A stretch of 64,000 nucleotides of DNA. Source: Cupriavidus phytohabitans. Its GTDB lineage: Bacteria; Pseudomonadota; Gammaproteobacteria; Burkholderiales; Burkholderiaceae. The stretch is from the NCBI RefSeq assembly GCF_000426345.1, contig NZ_AUFE01000031.1, positions 1 to 64,000 of the forward strand. Direction: 5' to 3'. A program made the translations under genes and the position numbers. How positions within the stretch are numbered: the stretch's first letter is position 1; every line of letters begins with the position of its first letter. The notes under the pieces are model-generated. The model searched no databases, was not told the origin of the DNA, and saw nothing but the letters and a program-made list of their open reading frames with translations. Below, piece after piece: positions 35,518-44,821 of this stretch.

Positions 35518-36402
35518 ATGCAATATCGATCCGTCTTCCACTCCGGCCTGTTCGCCGGCCGTACCGTGCTGGTCACCGGCGCCGGCAGCGGCATTGGCCG
35601 CTGCACCGCGCATGAACTGGCCAGCCTGGGCGCGCGCGTGGCGCTCGCCGGACGCAAGCTGGAAAAGCTGGAACAGGTCCGCGAGGAAATCATCGCCGCC
35701 GAACCCGACGCCGCCGGCCGACTGACGCTGCACAGCTGCGATATCCGCGACGAGGCACAGGTGCGCGAGACCGTGGCTGCGGTGCTGGCGGCGCACGGCA
35801 GCATCGACGGCCTGTTCAACAACGCCGGCGGGCAGTTCCCTTCGCCGCTGCGCGATATCAGCCTGAAGGGCTGGGAAGCCGTGGTGCGCAACAACCTGAC
35901 CGGCGGCTTCCTGGTGGCGCGCGAATGCTTCACGCAATGGATGGAAGCCAACGGCGGCGCCATCGTCAACATCATTGCCGACATGTGGAATGGCATGCCG
36001 GGCATGGGCCATTCGGGCGCTGCGCGCGCGGGCATGCTGTCGTTCACCGAGACCGCGGCGTGCGAATGGGCCGCCGCCGGTGTGCGCGTCAACGCTGTGG
36101 CGCCGGGATGGATTGCGTCCAGCGGCTTTGACACCTATCCGCCCGAATTCCAGGCCAAGATCCGCCAGCTGGCGCGCAAGGTGCCGCTGCAGCGCCTGGG
36201 CACCGAGGCCGAGGTTTCCGCGGCGGTGGTGTTCCTGCTGTCGCCGGCGGCGGCCTTCATCACCGGCTCGACCCTGCGCGTAGACGGCGGCGTGCCCAAC
36301 GCCAAGCACACCTGGCCGCAGCCCGAGCATCGGCGCTCGCAGCCATACAACGGCTTCCCGCTCTACACGCTGCCGCAATGCCTGACGCCATCCAACGAGT
36401 AA
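35518..36402 (+). CDS. SDR-family protein, enoyl-CoA reductase (PECR/DECR)-like
   Basis: 294 residues. Cofactor loop TGAGSGIG (20-27), NNAGGQFPSP (101-110) and SLKGWEAVVRNNLTGGF closely resemble peroxisomal trans-2-enoyl-CoA reductase and 2,4-dienoyl-CoA reductases. In place of YxxxK it has HSGAARAG (165-172), again as in that subgroup. The C-terminal FLLSPAAAFITGSTLRVDGG is conserved. It would reduce or otherwise process an unsaturated acyl-CoA using NAD(P)H. It is third in the operon with the acyl-CoA synthetase and nine bases from the acyl-CoA dehydrogenase. Confidence 0.88.
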   Translation: MQYRSVFHSGLFAGRTVLVTGAGSGIGRCTAHELASLGARVALAGRKLEKLEQVREEIIAAEPDAAGRLTLHSCDIRDEAQVRETVAAVLAAHGSIDGLFNNAGGQFPSPLRDISLKGWEAVVRNNLTGGFLVARECFTQWMEANGGAIVNIIADMWNGMPGMGHSGAARAGMLSFTETAACEWAAAGVRVNAVAPGWIASSGFDTYPPEFQAKIRQLARKVPLQRLGTEAEVSAAVVFLLSPAAAFITGSTLRVDGGVPNAKHTWPQPEHRRSQPYNGFPLYTLPQCLTPSNE

Positions 36403-36411
36403 GCGAACACC

Positions 36412-37563
36412 ATGACCCTGCAACCGCCCAATCCGCGCTATTACAGCGCGGATCATGAAGCCTTCCGCGCCAGCGTGCGGCGCTTCTTTGAGAAGGAAGT
36501 CGCGCCCAATGCCGAAGCCTGGGACGAAGCCGGCAGCTTCCCGCGCGAGCTGTACCGCAAGGCCGCGGAAGCCGGCCTGCTGCAGCCGGGCTTTCCCGAG
36601 GAATACGGCGGCGCGCCGTGCGACGCCTTCTACCGCATGATCCTGTTCGAGGAGCGCGCCTGGGGCGGCTCGGGCGGGATCGCCTCGGGGCTGTTCTCGC
36701 ACACCATCGGCGCGCCGCCGATCGCCGCGGTGGGCAGCGAGGCGCTGAAGGCGCGCGTGCTGCCGCGGATCCTGTCGGGCGAGAAGATCTCCGCGCTGGC
36801 GATCACCGAGCCCGACGCCGGCTCCGACGTGGCCCGGCTGTCGACCAGCGCGCGCCGCGAAGGCGATCACTACGTCGTCAACGGCACCAAGCTCTATATC
36901 ACCTCCGGCATGCGCGCCGACTACTTCACCGTGGCCGTGCGCACCGGCGGTCCGGGCTCCGGCGGCGTGTCGCTGCTGCTGATCGAAGGCGATACGCCGG
37001 GGTTGAGCCGCACGCCGCTGAAGAAGATGGGCTGGTGGGCGTCCGACACCGCGCAGCTGTTCTTCGAGGATTGCCGCGTGCCGGTGGAAAACCTGGTCGG
37101 CGAGGAAGGCAAGGGCTTTGCCGCCATCACCCGCAACTTCAACCACGAGCGCCTGGCGCTCGCGGCGGCGGCCTGCGGCTACGCGCAGGTGTGCTTCCAC
37201 GATGCGCTGGCGTGGGCACGAGAGCGCCATACCTTCGGCAAGCGGCTGGCCGACCACCAGGTGGTGCGCCACCAGCTGGTCGACATGGCCACCCGCATCG
37301 AATCCACGCGCGCCCTGCTCGACGACCTCGCCGCGCGCCTGGACGATGGCGCCGCGCCGGTGGCGCAGATCGCGATGGCGAAGAACATGGCCACGCGGAC
37401 CTTCCAGTTCTGCGCCGACCGCGCGGTGCAACTGCTCGGGGGGATGGGCTATATGCGCGGCAGCCGCGTGGAGCGCCTGTATCGCGAGGTCAAGGTGATG
37501 ATGATCGGCGGCGGCGCCGAGGAAATCATGAAGGACCTGGCGGCGAAGCAGCTGGGGCTCTGA
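36412..37563 (+). CDS. acyl-CoA dehydrogenase
   Basis: 383 residues, FAD-dependent. SALAITEPDAGSDVARLST and GTKLYITSGMRADYF are the central-domain signatures, and RERHTFGKRLADHQVVRHQL the C-terminal one. The final loop has IGGGAEEI instead of YEGTxxIQ, so the usual SCAD/MCAD Glu is absent; Glu246 in RNFNHERLALA occupies the alternative position used by isovaleryl- and long-chain dehydrogenases. This points to a branched or bulky substrate. It ends the operon that begins at 32332. Confidence 0.93.
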   Translation: MTLQPPNPRYYSADHEAFRASVRRFFEKEVAPNAEAWDEAGSFPRELYRKAAEAGLLQPGFPEEYGGAPCDAFYRMILFEERAWGGSGGIASGLFSHTIGAPPIAAVGSEALKARVLPRILSGEKISALAITEPDAGSDVARLSTSARREGDHYVVNGTKLYITSGMRADYFTVAVRTGGPGSGGVSLLLIEGDTPGLSRTPLKKMGWWASDTAQLFFEDCRVPVENLVGEEGKGFAAITRNFNHERLALAAAACGYAQVCFHDALAWARERHTFGKRLADHQVVRHQLVDMATRIESTRALLDDLAARLDDGAAPVAQIAMAKNMATRTFQFCADRAVQLLGGMGYMRGSRVERLYREVKVMMIGGGAEEIMKDLAAKQLGL

Positions 37564-37612
37564 GCGCCGGGCGGCCGCTGACAACGTCAAAGGCTGCCAA
37601 TGTTGTCTCCCT

Positions 37613-37730
37613 TCTCCCATTTATGGGAGAGGGGCGGGGTAGAGGGCGGGAGTTGCCACGAAGTGAAGCGCCACGGTGCTTGCCATGCACCGGCCCTCTC
37701 CCCAGCCCCTCTCCCGCAAGCGGGAGAGGG
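37613..37730. terminator. paired hairpin repeat between convergent genes
   Basis: Two strong hairpins in the gap between convergent genes: TCTCCCAT-TT-ATGGGAGA (37613-37630) and an 11-bp perfect stem of CCCTCTCCCGC with its complement around a two-base loop (37707-37730). Between them is pyrimidine/purine-biased sequence related to the stems. The layout fits a REP-like intergenic element acting as a bidirectional terminator. Confidence 0.6.
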
Positions 37731-37746
37731 AAGCAAACAGCCCTGC

Positions 37747-38745
37747 TTATTCCAGCTTCACCCCGCTCCTCTTCACCACCTCGCCCCAGCGCACCGCTTC
37801 GGTCCTGATAAAGGCCTGGAACTGCTCGGGCTTGCCGCCGACCGGATCGATGCCGTAGTCGATCAGCCGCGCGCGCACGTCCGGCTGCTGCAGCACGGCA
37901 TCCATCTCCGCCGACAGCTTCGCCAGCAGCGCCGGCGGCGTTTTCGCGGGCGCCAGCAGGCCGATCCAGCTGCCCGCCGTCACCGCCGGGAAGCCTGCCT
38001 CGGCCATGGTCGGCACGTCCGGCGCGGCCGGCCAGCGCGCCGGGCTGGTAATGGCCAGCGCGCGCACCTTGCCCGCCTTCACCTGCGGCATCATGGTCTG
38101 CACCGAATCGAAGATCACCGCGACCTGCCCGGAGAACAGGTCGGGCAATGCCGGCGAAATGCCCTTGTACGGCACATGCGTCATCTTCATGCCGACCGCC
38201 TGCGCGAACAGTTCCCCCGCCAGGTGCGCGCCGGAGCCGGTGCCGCTCGACGCAAAGGTCATCTTGTCTGGGTTGGCCTTGCCCCAGCCCACCAGCTCCT
38301 TGACGCTGGTCGGCGGCAGTTGCGCGCTGCCGACCAGCAGCAGCGGGATCCGGCCGATCATGCTGACGCCGGTCAGGTCCTTGACCGGGTCATAGCTCAT
38401 CTTCGCGTACAGGCTCGGGTTGATCGCGTGGGCCGCGACCACGACCAGCAGCGAATAGCCATCCGGCGTCGCTTTGGCGACGTTTTCCGAGCCGATCATG
38501 CCGTTGGCGCCGGCGCGGTTTTCCACCACCACCGGCTGGCCGATGCGCTCGGACAGCTTCTGCATGACCAGCCGCGTCACCGCGTCGGACACGCCGCCGG
38601 GCGTATAGGGCACCACCACGCGGAGCGGCCGGTTCGGGTAGGCATCGCCTTGCGCCATGGCCGGCATGGCGCCGGTGAGGCTGCCGGCCAGCAGGCCCAG
38701 CGTCAGCAGGCAGCGGATGCGCGGATTGCGCTTCGATCGGGTCAT
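37747..38745 (-). CDS. TctC/Bug-family periplasmic solute-binding protein
   Basis: 332 residues with a classical signal peptide (CLLTLGLLAGSLTGAMPAMA-Q). The mature protein shows YPNRPLRVVVPYTPGGVSDA, QPVVVENRAGANGMIGSENV, TFASSGTGSGAHLAGELF, THVPYKGISPALPDLFSGQV and a C-terminal WGEVVKRSGVKLE, all standard for the family. It is last in the carboxylase operon, 30 bases after the AtuA gene. A second TctC protein belongs to the facing operon, and the two may take up related substrates. Confidence 0.93.
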   Translation of the reverse strand: MTRSKRNPRIRCLLTLGLLAGSLTGAMPAMAQGDAYPNRPLRVVVPYTPGGVSDAVTRLVMQKLSERIGQPVVVENRAGANGMIGSENVAKATPDGYSLLVVVAAHAINPSLYAKMSYDPVKDLTGVSMIGRIPLLLVGSAQLPPTSVKELVGWGKANPDKMTFASSGTGSGAHLAGELFAQAVGMKMTHVPYKGISPALPDLFSGQVAVIFDSVQTMMPQVKAGKVRALAITSPARWPAAPDVPTMAEAGFPAVTAGSWIGLLAPAKTPPALLAKLSAEMDAVLQQPDVRARLIDYGIDPVGGKPEQFQAFIRTEAVRWGEVVKRSGVKLE

Positions 38746-38775
38746 GTGTCTCCTCCTTGTCAGGGTTGGCCGGGT

Positions 38776-40590
38776 CTATGCCCAGCTGTGCGGTACGGAA
38801 AGCGGGAAATCGAGCAGCATCTGCGCATAGCTCTTGCCTAGCGGGTCGGAGCGCAGGCTGGCCACGCCGCCGCCGCCCAGCGCGCCATGCATCAGGAAGT
38901 TCAGCGCATGCAGGCCGGGCACGTCGAAGCGCTCGACCTCGCCCTCGACCAGGTGGGCAAAGTACGCGCGCACGGCCTGCGCTGTCAGTTGCTCGCGCAG
39001 CAATGCCAGGTATTCCGGCTTGCGGGCGATCACGCCGATATTCTCGTCGTCGCCCTTGTCGCCGCTGCGCGCGCAGGCCAGCGCGACCAGCGGCCGTTGC
39101 ACGCGCGGTTCGTCGGGGACCGGAGGCAGTGCCGGGGCGTCGACCACCGCGGGCGCCTCCGGCGTGGCGCTGGTTGCGGCGTTCGGCAGCGTGATCACGC
39201 CGCCGTCGAATTCCACGCGCATCGGCACGTCCGCCTTTGGCACGAGGAAGGAGAACACCTTCACCACCGGCTGGATATCGACACGCCCCGCGAAGGACGA
39301 GCGCGTGCCGGCCGCCATCGACGTTCCCGCCGACGAGCATTCGCGCTGCAGGAAGCTCAGGCCCCGCGCCAGCGGATGGCGTGCGCCGATGCGCAGCACC
39401 ACCTCGCGCGTTGGCAGCTCACGCGCATGGGGGCCATATTGCGATTCGCAGCCCAGCAGCTCGACCACGGTCTCGGTGTAGTCGGGCATGCCGCGTTCGG
39501 CCAGCATGGCGCGGGTGCGCGCCAGCAGCGCGTCGGCGGTGCGGCGGGCCTTGGCCGGGGCGTCGATACCGCGGATCGCCATCATCAGGCTGATCTGGAA
39601 GCCGTCCTGCCAGGTGGCGTTGCCCTTGTAGTGGGTGCCGGGTGCCCTGCCGCGCGCACCATTCACACGCACCCGGCCCGGCTCGACCAGCTCGGTGCGG
39701 ACCATGCGGAAGTCGCACGTTACGTCAGGCATCAGGTAGTTGGCGGGGTCGCCCACCTCGTAAAGCACCTGCTCGGCGACCGCGGCCGGATCGACCAGCC
39801 CGCCGGTGCCGTCAGGCTTGCTCAGCACGAAGCTGCCGTCGTGCGCGCAGTCGATCACCGGGTAGCCGATCCGGTCCCAGCCTGGCACGCGTTCCCAGTC
39901 GGTAAACAACCCGCCGGTGGCCTGCGCACCGCATTCGATCACATGGCCCGCGAGCGTGCCGGCCGCAAGGCGGTCCCAGTCGGTCCAGTCCCAGCCGAAC
40001 TCATGCGCCAGAACCCCGACCACCACGGCGCTGTCGACGCAGCGCCCGGCGATGACGATATCGGCGCCAAGCGCCAGCGCGCGGGCAATGCCTTGCGCGC
40101 CGGTGTAGGCGTTGGCCGACCACGGCTCGGTGGTGGGCACGGGCGCGCCGGCAAGATCGGTGAGCCCGTCGGCGCACCATTGCGCGAAACCGGGCTGCAC
40201 GTCGTCGCCGGTGACCACGGCGATGCGCGGTTGCAGGCCCTGCTGCGCGGCGACCTTGAGCAGTGCGTCGCGGCAGGCTTGGGGGTTGAGGCCCCCGGCG
40301 TTGGCGACCACGCGGACGCCTCGCTGAAGGATCCCGGCCAGGTTGGGCCCCATCGCCGCCTGCACGAAATCGGTGGCGTAGCCCAGCGCCGGATCCTTCG
40401 CGCGGGCGCGCGCCAGGATCGACATGGTGGTTTCGGCCAGATAGTCGTAGACCAGGTACTGCAGGCCGGGCACGGCCAGCAGTTGCGGCGTGGCGATGGC
40501 GGAGTCGCCCCAGAAGCCGGAAGCGCCGCCGATGCGCACGGTCTTGCCGGCGTGTGCGTCGGCCACTACGGCATTGGTGAGTTCGCTCAT
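38776..40590 (-). CDS. AtuA-family protein (acyclic terpene utilisation A, DUF1446)
   Basis: 604 residues. The N-terminal ~450 residues (KTVRIGGASGFWGDSAIATP, VYDYLAETTMSILARARAKD, ANAGGLNPQACRDALLKVAA, GRCVDSAVVVGVLAHEFGWD) match the DUF1446/AtuA core, and residues ~500-600 (ALACARSGDKGDDENIGVIA ... HGALGGGGVASLRSDPLGK) form the AtuA-like ferredoxin-fold domain that is separate in some organisms and fused here. The biochemical function of AtuA is not established; it is required for growth on acyclic terpenes in Pseudomonas. Its start overlaps the stop of the biotin-subunit gene (ATGA). Confidence 0.93.
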   Translation of the reverse strand: MSELTNAVVADAHAGKTVRIGGASGFWGDSAIATPQLLAVPGLQYLVYDYLAETTMSILARARAKDPALGYATDFVQAAMGPNLAGILQRGVRVVANAGGLNPQACRDALLKVAAQQGLQPRIAVVTGDDVQPGFAQWCADGLTDLAGAPVPTTEPWSANAYTGAQGIARALALGADIVIAGRCVDSAVVVGVLAHEFGWDWTDWDRLAAGTLAGHVIECGAQATGGLFTDWERVPGWDRIGYPVIDCAHDGSFVLSKPDGTGGLVDPAAVAEQVLYEVGDPANYLMPDVTCDFRMVRTELVEPGRVRVNGARGRAPGTHYKGNATWQDGFQISLMMAIRGIDAPAKARRTADALLARTRAMLAERGMPDYTETVVELLGCESQYGPHARELPTREVVLRIGARHPLARGLSFLQRECSSAGTSMAAGTRSSFAGRVDIQPVVKVFSFLVPKADVPMRVEFDGGVITLPNAATSATPEAPAVVDAPALPPVPDEPRVQRPLVALACARSGDKGDDENIGVIARKPEYLALLREQLTAQAVRAYFAHLVEGEVERFDVPGLHALNFLMHGALGGGGVASLRSDPLGKSYAQMLLDFPLSVPHSWA

Positions 40591-42602
40591 GCTGGCTCCT
40601 TTGCCGCCACATCGGCTTCGACGCGCGCCAGCAGCGAACCGGCGCTGGCCTGTCCGCCGGCGCGCGCGGGCAGTTCAGCGACCACGCCGGCAAACGGCGC
40701 AGCGATGGTGTGCTCCATCTTCATTGCCTCCAGCACCACCAGCGGCTGGCCGGCTTCCACGCGCTCGCCCTCCGCCACGTGGACCGCGACGATGCGCGCT
40801 GTCAGCGGTGCCTGCAGCACCCCGTCGGCATCGCCGGCATCGCGGCGGCGGCGCGGGTCGTGCAGCGGGAACTGCCAGGCGCGGCCGCACTGGAACAGGT
40901 GCAGCACCTGCTTGTCGGCGGCGAACACCAGCGGATAGGCCACGCCGTCACATTCGACCAGGGCCGTGCCGCTGTCGCCGTCGGCGCGCAGCACGCGCAG
41001 CGCGCAGGCGACCGGCTGCTGGCCGGGCTGCTGGTCACCTTCGCGCTGGCGCAGCATCACGCGCCAGCCTTCGGCGGCGACGCGCAAGGTCGCTTCCCAC
41101 GCCTTGCCGGCCGCGTACAGCACCACGCTGGCGGCGGCACGCGCAAGCGTAGCCGGCTTGCCGTTGTCGCCGAGCAGCCCCGACGCGGCCAGCGCGGCGC
41201 TGGCCATCACGTGCAGCGGCGGCAGCGGCGCCTGCAGCGCGCCCTGCATGTGCGCATCAACGAAGCCGGTGTGCACGTCATTGCCCGCGAAGGCCGGATT
41301 GGCGAGGCAGTCGGCGAGGAAACCCTGGTTGCTAGGCACGCCCAGCAGCGCGCAGTCTTCCACCGCGCGCAGCAGCTTGCGGCGCGCTTCCTCGCGGTCG
41401 GCGCCATGGGCGACCAGCTTGGCTACCATCGAATCGTAATGCGTGGGGATGGCGCCGCCCTCTTCCAGCGCATGGTCGACGCGCACGTCGCGGCCGGCGG
41501 CGGGCGGACGCCAGCGCAGCAGCGGCCCGCCCTGCGGCAGGAAGCCCGCGGGCACGTCTTCGGCGGTCAGGCGGACCTCGATGGCGTGGCCGTTGAGTTT
41601 CACCTGGTCCTGCGTCACCGGCAGCGGCTCTCCCGCCGCCACGCGCAATTGCCATTCGACCAGGTCGAAACCGGTGATGGCCTCGGTCACCGCGTGCTCG
41701 ACCTGCAGGCGCGTGTTCATTTCCATGAAGTAGAAGTTGCCGTCGGCATCGAGCAGGAACTCCATGGTGCCGGCGCCGAGGTAGCCGATCGACCTTGCCG
41801 CCCGGACCGCGGCCTCGCCCATGCGCGCGCGCAGCGCCGGGCCGACCGCTGGCGACGGCGCCTCTTCGATGACCTTCTGGTGGCGGCGCTGCACGGAGCA
41901 GTCGCGCTCGCCCAGATGGATGACGTTGCCCTGCGTATCGGCAAAGACCTGGATCTCCACGTGGCGCGGCGCGATCACGGCGCGCTCCAGGATCAGCTCG
42001 CCGGAGCCGAACGCGGCCACGGCCTCGGAGCGCGCGCTTGCCAGTGCCATGGGCAGTGCCGCCGCCTCGCGCACCAGCCGCATGCCGCGCCCGCCGCCGC
42101 CGGCCGCGGCCTTGACCATCAGCGGGTAACCGATCGTGCCGGCTTCGGCCAGCAGCGTGGCGTCGTCCTGCGCCGCGCCCTGGTAGCCCGGCACGCAGGG
42201 CATGTCGGCGGCCAGCATCAGTCGCTTGGCCTCGGCCTTGTTGCCCATGGCGCGGATCGCCTCGGCGGGCGGGCCGACAAAGATCAGCCCGGCCGCGGCG
42301 ATGGCTTCGGCAAAGGCCGCGTTCTCGGCCAGGAAGCCGTAGCCGGGGTGGATGGCATCGGCACCGCTGGCACGGGCGGCCTCGATGATGGCGGCAATGT
42401 TCAGGTACGACTCGCGCGGCGCCGCGGCGCCGATGCAGACCGCCCGGTCCGCGAATGCCACGTGCGGGCTGTGGCGGTCGGCTTCGGAATAGACGGCCAC
42501 GGTGGCCAGCCCGAGGCGGCGCGCGGTGCGCATGATGCGCACCGCGATCTCGCCACGGTTGGCGACGAGCAGCGTATGGAAGGGTCGGCTGGTTGCAGAC
42601 AT
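40587..42602 (-). CDS. acyl-CoA carboxylase alpha subunit (biotin carboxylase + BCCP), AtuF/LiuD-like
   Basis: 671 residues. Biotin carboxylase part: LLVANRGEIAVRIMRTARRL, GFLAENAAFAEA, the ATP loop KAAAGGGGRGMRLV, RDCSVQRRHQKVIEEAPSP and EMNTRLQVEHAVTEAITGFD. A linker domain follows, then a C-terminal biotinyl domain with the attachment Lys628 in EAMKMEH. Together with the carboxyltransferase at 44822 it would carboxylate a 3-methylcrotonyl-, geranyl- or similar branched unsaturated acyl-CoA. The 147 bases separating it from the hydratase gene contain a dispersed repeat. Confidence 0.94.
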   Translation of the reverse strand: MSATSRPFHTLLVANRGEIAVRIMRTARRLGLATVAVYSEADRHSPHVAFADRAVCIGAAAPRESYLNIAAIIEAARASGADAIHPGYGFLAENAAFAEAIAAAGLIFVGPPAEAIRAMGNKAEAKRLMLAADMPCVPGYQGAAQDDATLLAEAGTIGYPLMVKAAAGGGGRGMRLVREAAALPMALASARSEAVAAFGSGELILERAVIAPRHVEIQVFADTQGNVIHLGERDCSVQRRHQKVIEEAPSPAVGPALRARMGEAAVRAARSIGYLGAGTMEFLLDADGNFYFMEMNTRLQVEHAVTEAITGFDLVEWQLRVAAGEPLPVTQDQVKLNGHAIEVRLTAEDVPAGFLPQGGPLLRWRPPAAGRDVRVDHALEEGGAIPTHYDSMVAKLVAHGADREEARRKLLRAVEDCALLGVPSNQGFLADCLANPAFAGNDVHTGFVDAHMQGALQAPLPPLHVMASAALAASGLLGDNGKPATLARAAASVVLYAAGKAWEATLRVAAEGWRVMLRQREGDQQPGQQPVACALRVLRADGDSGTALVECDGVAYPLVFAADKQVLHLFQCGRAWQFPLHDPRRRRDAGDADGVLQAPLTARIVAVHVAEGERVEAGQPLVVLEAMKMEHTIAAPFAGVVAELPARAGGQASAGSLLARVEADVAAKEPA

Positions 42603-42624
42603 GGGAATTCCTGTTGGTGGGCCT

Positions 42625-42725
42625 CTGCGCGTCGTCCCAGCGAATACCCAAAGGGCACGTGGGCGGGGGCCCAGTGGCTTTGGAAGACGCTGGATTCCCG
42701 CCCGAGCGGGTGACGGTGGCAGGTT
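42625..42725. repeat. dispersed intergenic repeat, copy 1
   Basis: Contains CCAGTG...CTGGATTCCCGCC...GCGGG...GACGGTGGCAG, closely related to 52720-52817. The central TTCCCGCC/GCGGG parts pair into a hairpin. Such elements are common between genes of this bacterial group and do not code for protein. Confidence 0.6.
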
Positions 42726-42749
42726 TGGTGTTATCGCTGTGTTCTGGCG

Positions 42750-43595
42750 CTACTCACAAGACTGGGCGGCGCGCACGGCATCGGCATCGAAGCGCGCCGT
42801 CCAGCTCGCGTCGCGCTTCTCGCGGAAGGCCGCCACGCCCTCCGCGCCCTCGCCGCGCATGCACTGGGCGAACAGCCGCGAGGCTTCGTCCAGCAGCGGC
42901 CCGGCCGGCTCCTGGCCGCAGCGGCTGACCAGCGTCTTGAACACGCGGTTGGCATTGGGCCCGCAGCGGCCGATGCGCGTCAGCCATTCGGCGACCAGCG
43001 CGTCCAGCTCGGCGCTGTCGGCGGCGAGCTGGTCGACCAGCCCGATCGCCACCGCGGCCTCGCCGCTGATGCGCTCGCCGGTGAGTCCCAGGCGGCGCGT
43101 GGCAGCCGCGCCGATGCGCTGCACCACGAACGGCGCGATCTGCGCGGCGATGATGCCGAGCGTGGTTTCCGACAGCGCGAAGCGCGCGTCCCGCGTGGCC
43201 AGCACGATGTCGGCGGCGCAGGCCAGGCCCATGCCGCCGCCCATCGCGGCGCCGTCGACGGCGGCGATGACCGGCACCGGCAGCGCGCCCAGCCGCTGCA
43301 TGAAATAGCCGAACTGGCGGTTGCGGGTGGCGACCGGGTCTTCCCGGCTGGCATCGGCATCGAGCCGAGCCTGGAAGTTGCCGACGTTGCCGCCGGCGCT
43401 GAACATGCCGCCGGCGCCGCGCAGCACCAGCGCGCGCACCTCCGCGTCGGTCTCGGCCTGCTCGACCGCCGCCGCCAGCGCGGCAACGACCTCGGGCGCC
43501 AGCGCATTGCGCGTGGCCGGGATGTTCAGAGTGGCGAACAGCACGCCGCCGGCGCGGCGCACGATCACGGGTTCGGTTTGCGTTGGTTCGGTCAT
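42750..43595 (-). CDS. enoyl-CoA hydratase (methylglutaconyl / isohexenylglutaconyl-CoA hydratase-like)
   Basis: 281-residue crotonase-fold protein. Oxyanion-hole motif GGMFSAGGNVGNF, second glycine-rich motif DGAAMGGGMGLACAADIVLA, and the acid residue in ALSETTLGIIAAQIAPF. The segment after it lacks the PGAGGTQ of classical hydratases, as is usual for LiuC/AtuE-type enzymes. It would hydrate the carboxylated enoyl-CoA made by the carboxylase encoded in the same operon. The dehydrogenase gene upstream is 15 bases away. Confidence 0.9.
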   Translation of the reverse strand: MTEPTQTEPVIVRRAGGVLFATLNIPATRNALAPEVVAALAAAVEQAETDAEVRALVLRGAGGMFSAGGNVGNFQARLDADASREDPVATRNRQFGYFMQRLGALPVPVIAAVDGAAMGGGMGLACAADIVLATRDARFALSETTLGIIAAQIAPFVVQRIGAAATRRLGLTGERISGEAAVAIGLVDQLAADSAELDALVAEWLTRIGRCGPNANRVFKTLVSRCGQEPAGPLLDEASRLFAQCMRGEGAEGVAAFREKRDASWTARFDADAVRAAQSCE

Positions 43596-43610
43596 GGCGC
43601 TTCCTGCCTG

Positions 43611-44771
43611 TCAGCCGCGTGACATCAGGCCCATCTGCTTGGCGATGACCTGCAGCATCACTTCGTCCGCGCCGCCACCGATCGAGCCCAGCCGGAAGTC
43701 GCGGTAGGCGCGCGAGGCATGGTTGTCCCAGGTGTAGCCCATGCCGCCCTGGAACTGCATGCACCAGTCGGCCACCTCGCGCGACAGGCGCCCGGCCTTG
43801 AGCTTGGCCATCGACGCCAGCTCGACCACGTCGCCGCCGGCGATATAGGTCTGCGTGGCCAGGTAGACCAGCGCGCGCAGCGCCTCCATCTCGGTCTTCA
43901 GCTCGGCCAGCTTGAACTGGATGAACTGGTTGTCCAGCAGCGGCTTGCCGAAGGCGATGCGCTGGCGCAGGTACCCGGCGGTTTCCTCGATCAGCGCGGT
44001 GCAGGCGAGCCGGCGCGCCGCGCCGTTCAGCCGCTCTTCCTGGAACTGCTTCATCTGGTAGATAAAGCCCATGCCCTCCTCGCCGATGCGGTTGCGTACC
44101 GGCACGCGCACTTCGTCGAAGAAGATCTGCGCGGTGTCCGAGCACCACATGCCGAACTTCCTGATCTTCTGCACTTCCACGCCGCGCACGCGCTTGCCGT
44201 CTTCCTTGATCGGCACCACGATCAGCGATTTGTTCTTGTGCGCGGGCCCGTCGGAGGTGTTGCACAGCAGGCAGATCCAGTCCGACTGGGTGCCGTTGGT
44301 AATCCACATCTTGGAGCCGGAGATGACATAGTCGTCGCCATCGCGCACCGCACGGGTCTTGAGCGATGCCACGTCGGAGCCGGCGCCCGCCTCGGACACG
44401 CCGATCGAGCACACCATGTCGCCGGCGATGGCAGGCGCCAGGTAGTTGCGCTTCAGTTCGTCGGAGCCGAACGCGGTCAGCGCCGGCGTCGCCATGTCGG
44501 TCTGCACGCCCACGCCCATGCCGACGCCTTGTGCGCGCGCATACCCTAGCGCCTCGGCGGCGGCGACGGCGTAGGAGAAATCGAGCCCCATGCCGCCATA
44601 CTCCACCGGCTTGGTGATGCCGAGGAAGCCGAGGTTGCCCATCTTCTTGAACAGCTCATGCGCCGGGAAGATCTCTGCGGCTTCCCATTCATCGACGAAG
44701 GGATCGATTTCCGCCGAAACGAAGCGGCGGATGCTGTCCATGATGTTGCGGTGGTCTTCGGTGTAAAGCAT
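43611..44771 (-). CDS. acyl-CoA dehydrogenase (AtuD/LiuA-like)
   Basis: 386 residues. CSIGVSEAGAGSDVASLKTR and SGSKMWITNGTQSDWICLL identify the central domain, RQRIAFGKPLLDNQFIQFKL and FQGGMGYTWDNHASRAYRDF the C-terminal domain. The terminal loop is SIGGGADEVMLQVIAKQMGL without YEGT, while Glu246 in KQFQEERLNGA sits at the isovaleryl-type catalytic position. That agrees with a branched acyl-CoA substrate such as citronellyl-CoA or isovaleryl-CoA. Second gene of the carboxylase operon. Confidence 0.93.
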   Translation of the reverse strand: MLYTEDHRNIMDSIRRFVSAEIDPFVDEWEAAEIFPAHELFKKMGNLGFLGITKPVEYGGMGLDFSYAVAAAEALGYARAQGVGMGVGVQTDMATPALTAFGSDELKRNYLAPAIAGDMVCSIGVSEAGAGSDVASLKTRAVRDGDDYVISGSKMWITNGTQSDWICLLCNTSDGPAHKNKSLIVVPIKEDGKRVRGVEVQKIRKFGMWCSDTAQIFFDEVRVPVRNRIGEEGMGFIYQMKQFQEERLNGAARRLACTALIEETAGYLRQRIAFGKPLLDNQFIQFKLAELKTEMEALRALVYLATQTYIAGGDVVELASMAKLKAGRLSREVADWCMQFQGGMGYTWDNHASRAYRDFRLGSIGGGADEVMLQVIAKQMGLMSRG

Positions 44772-44821
44772 GCTGGTCTCCTGGATTTCGTTGCGTTCTG
44801 TCTGTCTGGGAGCGGCGGCGC

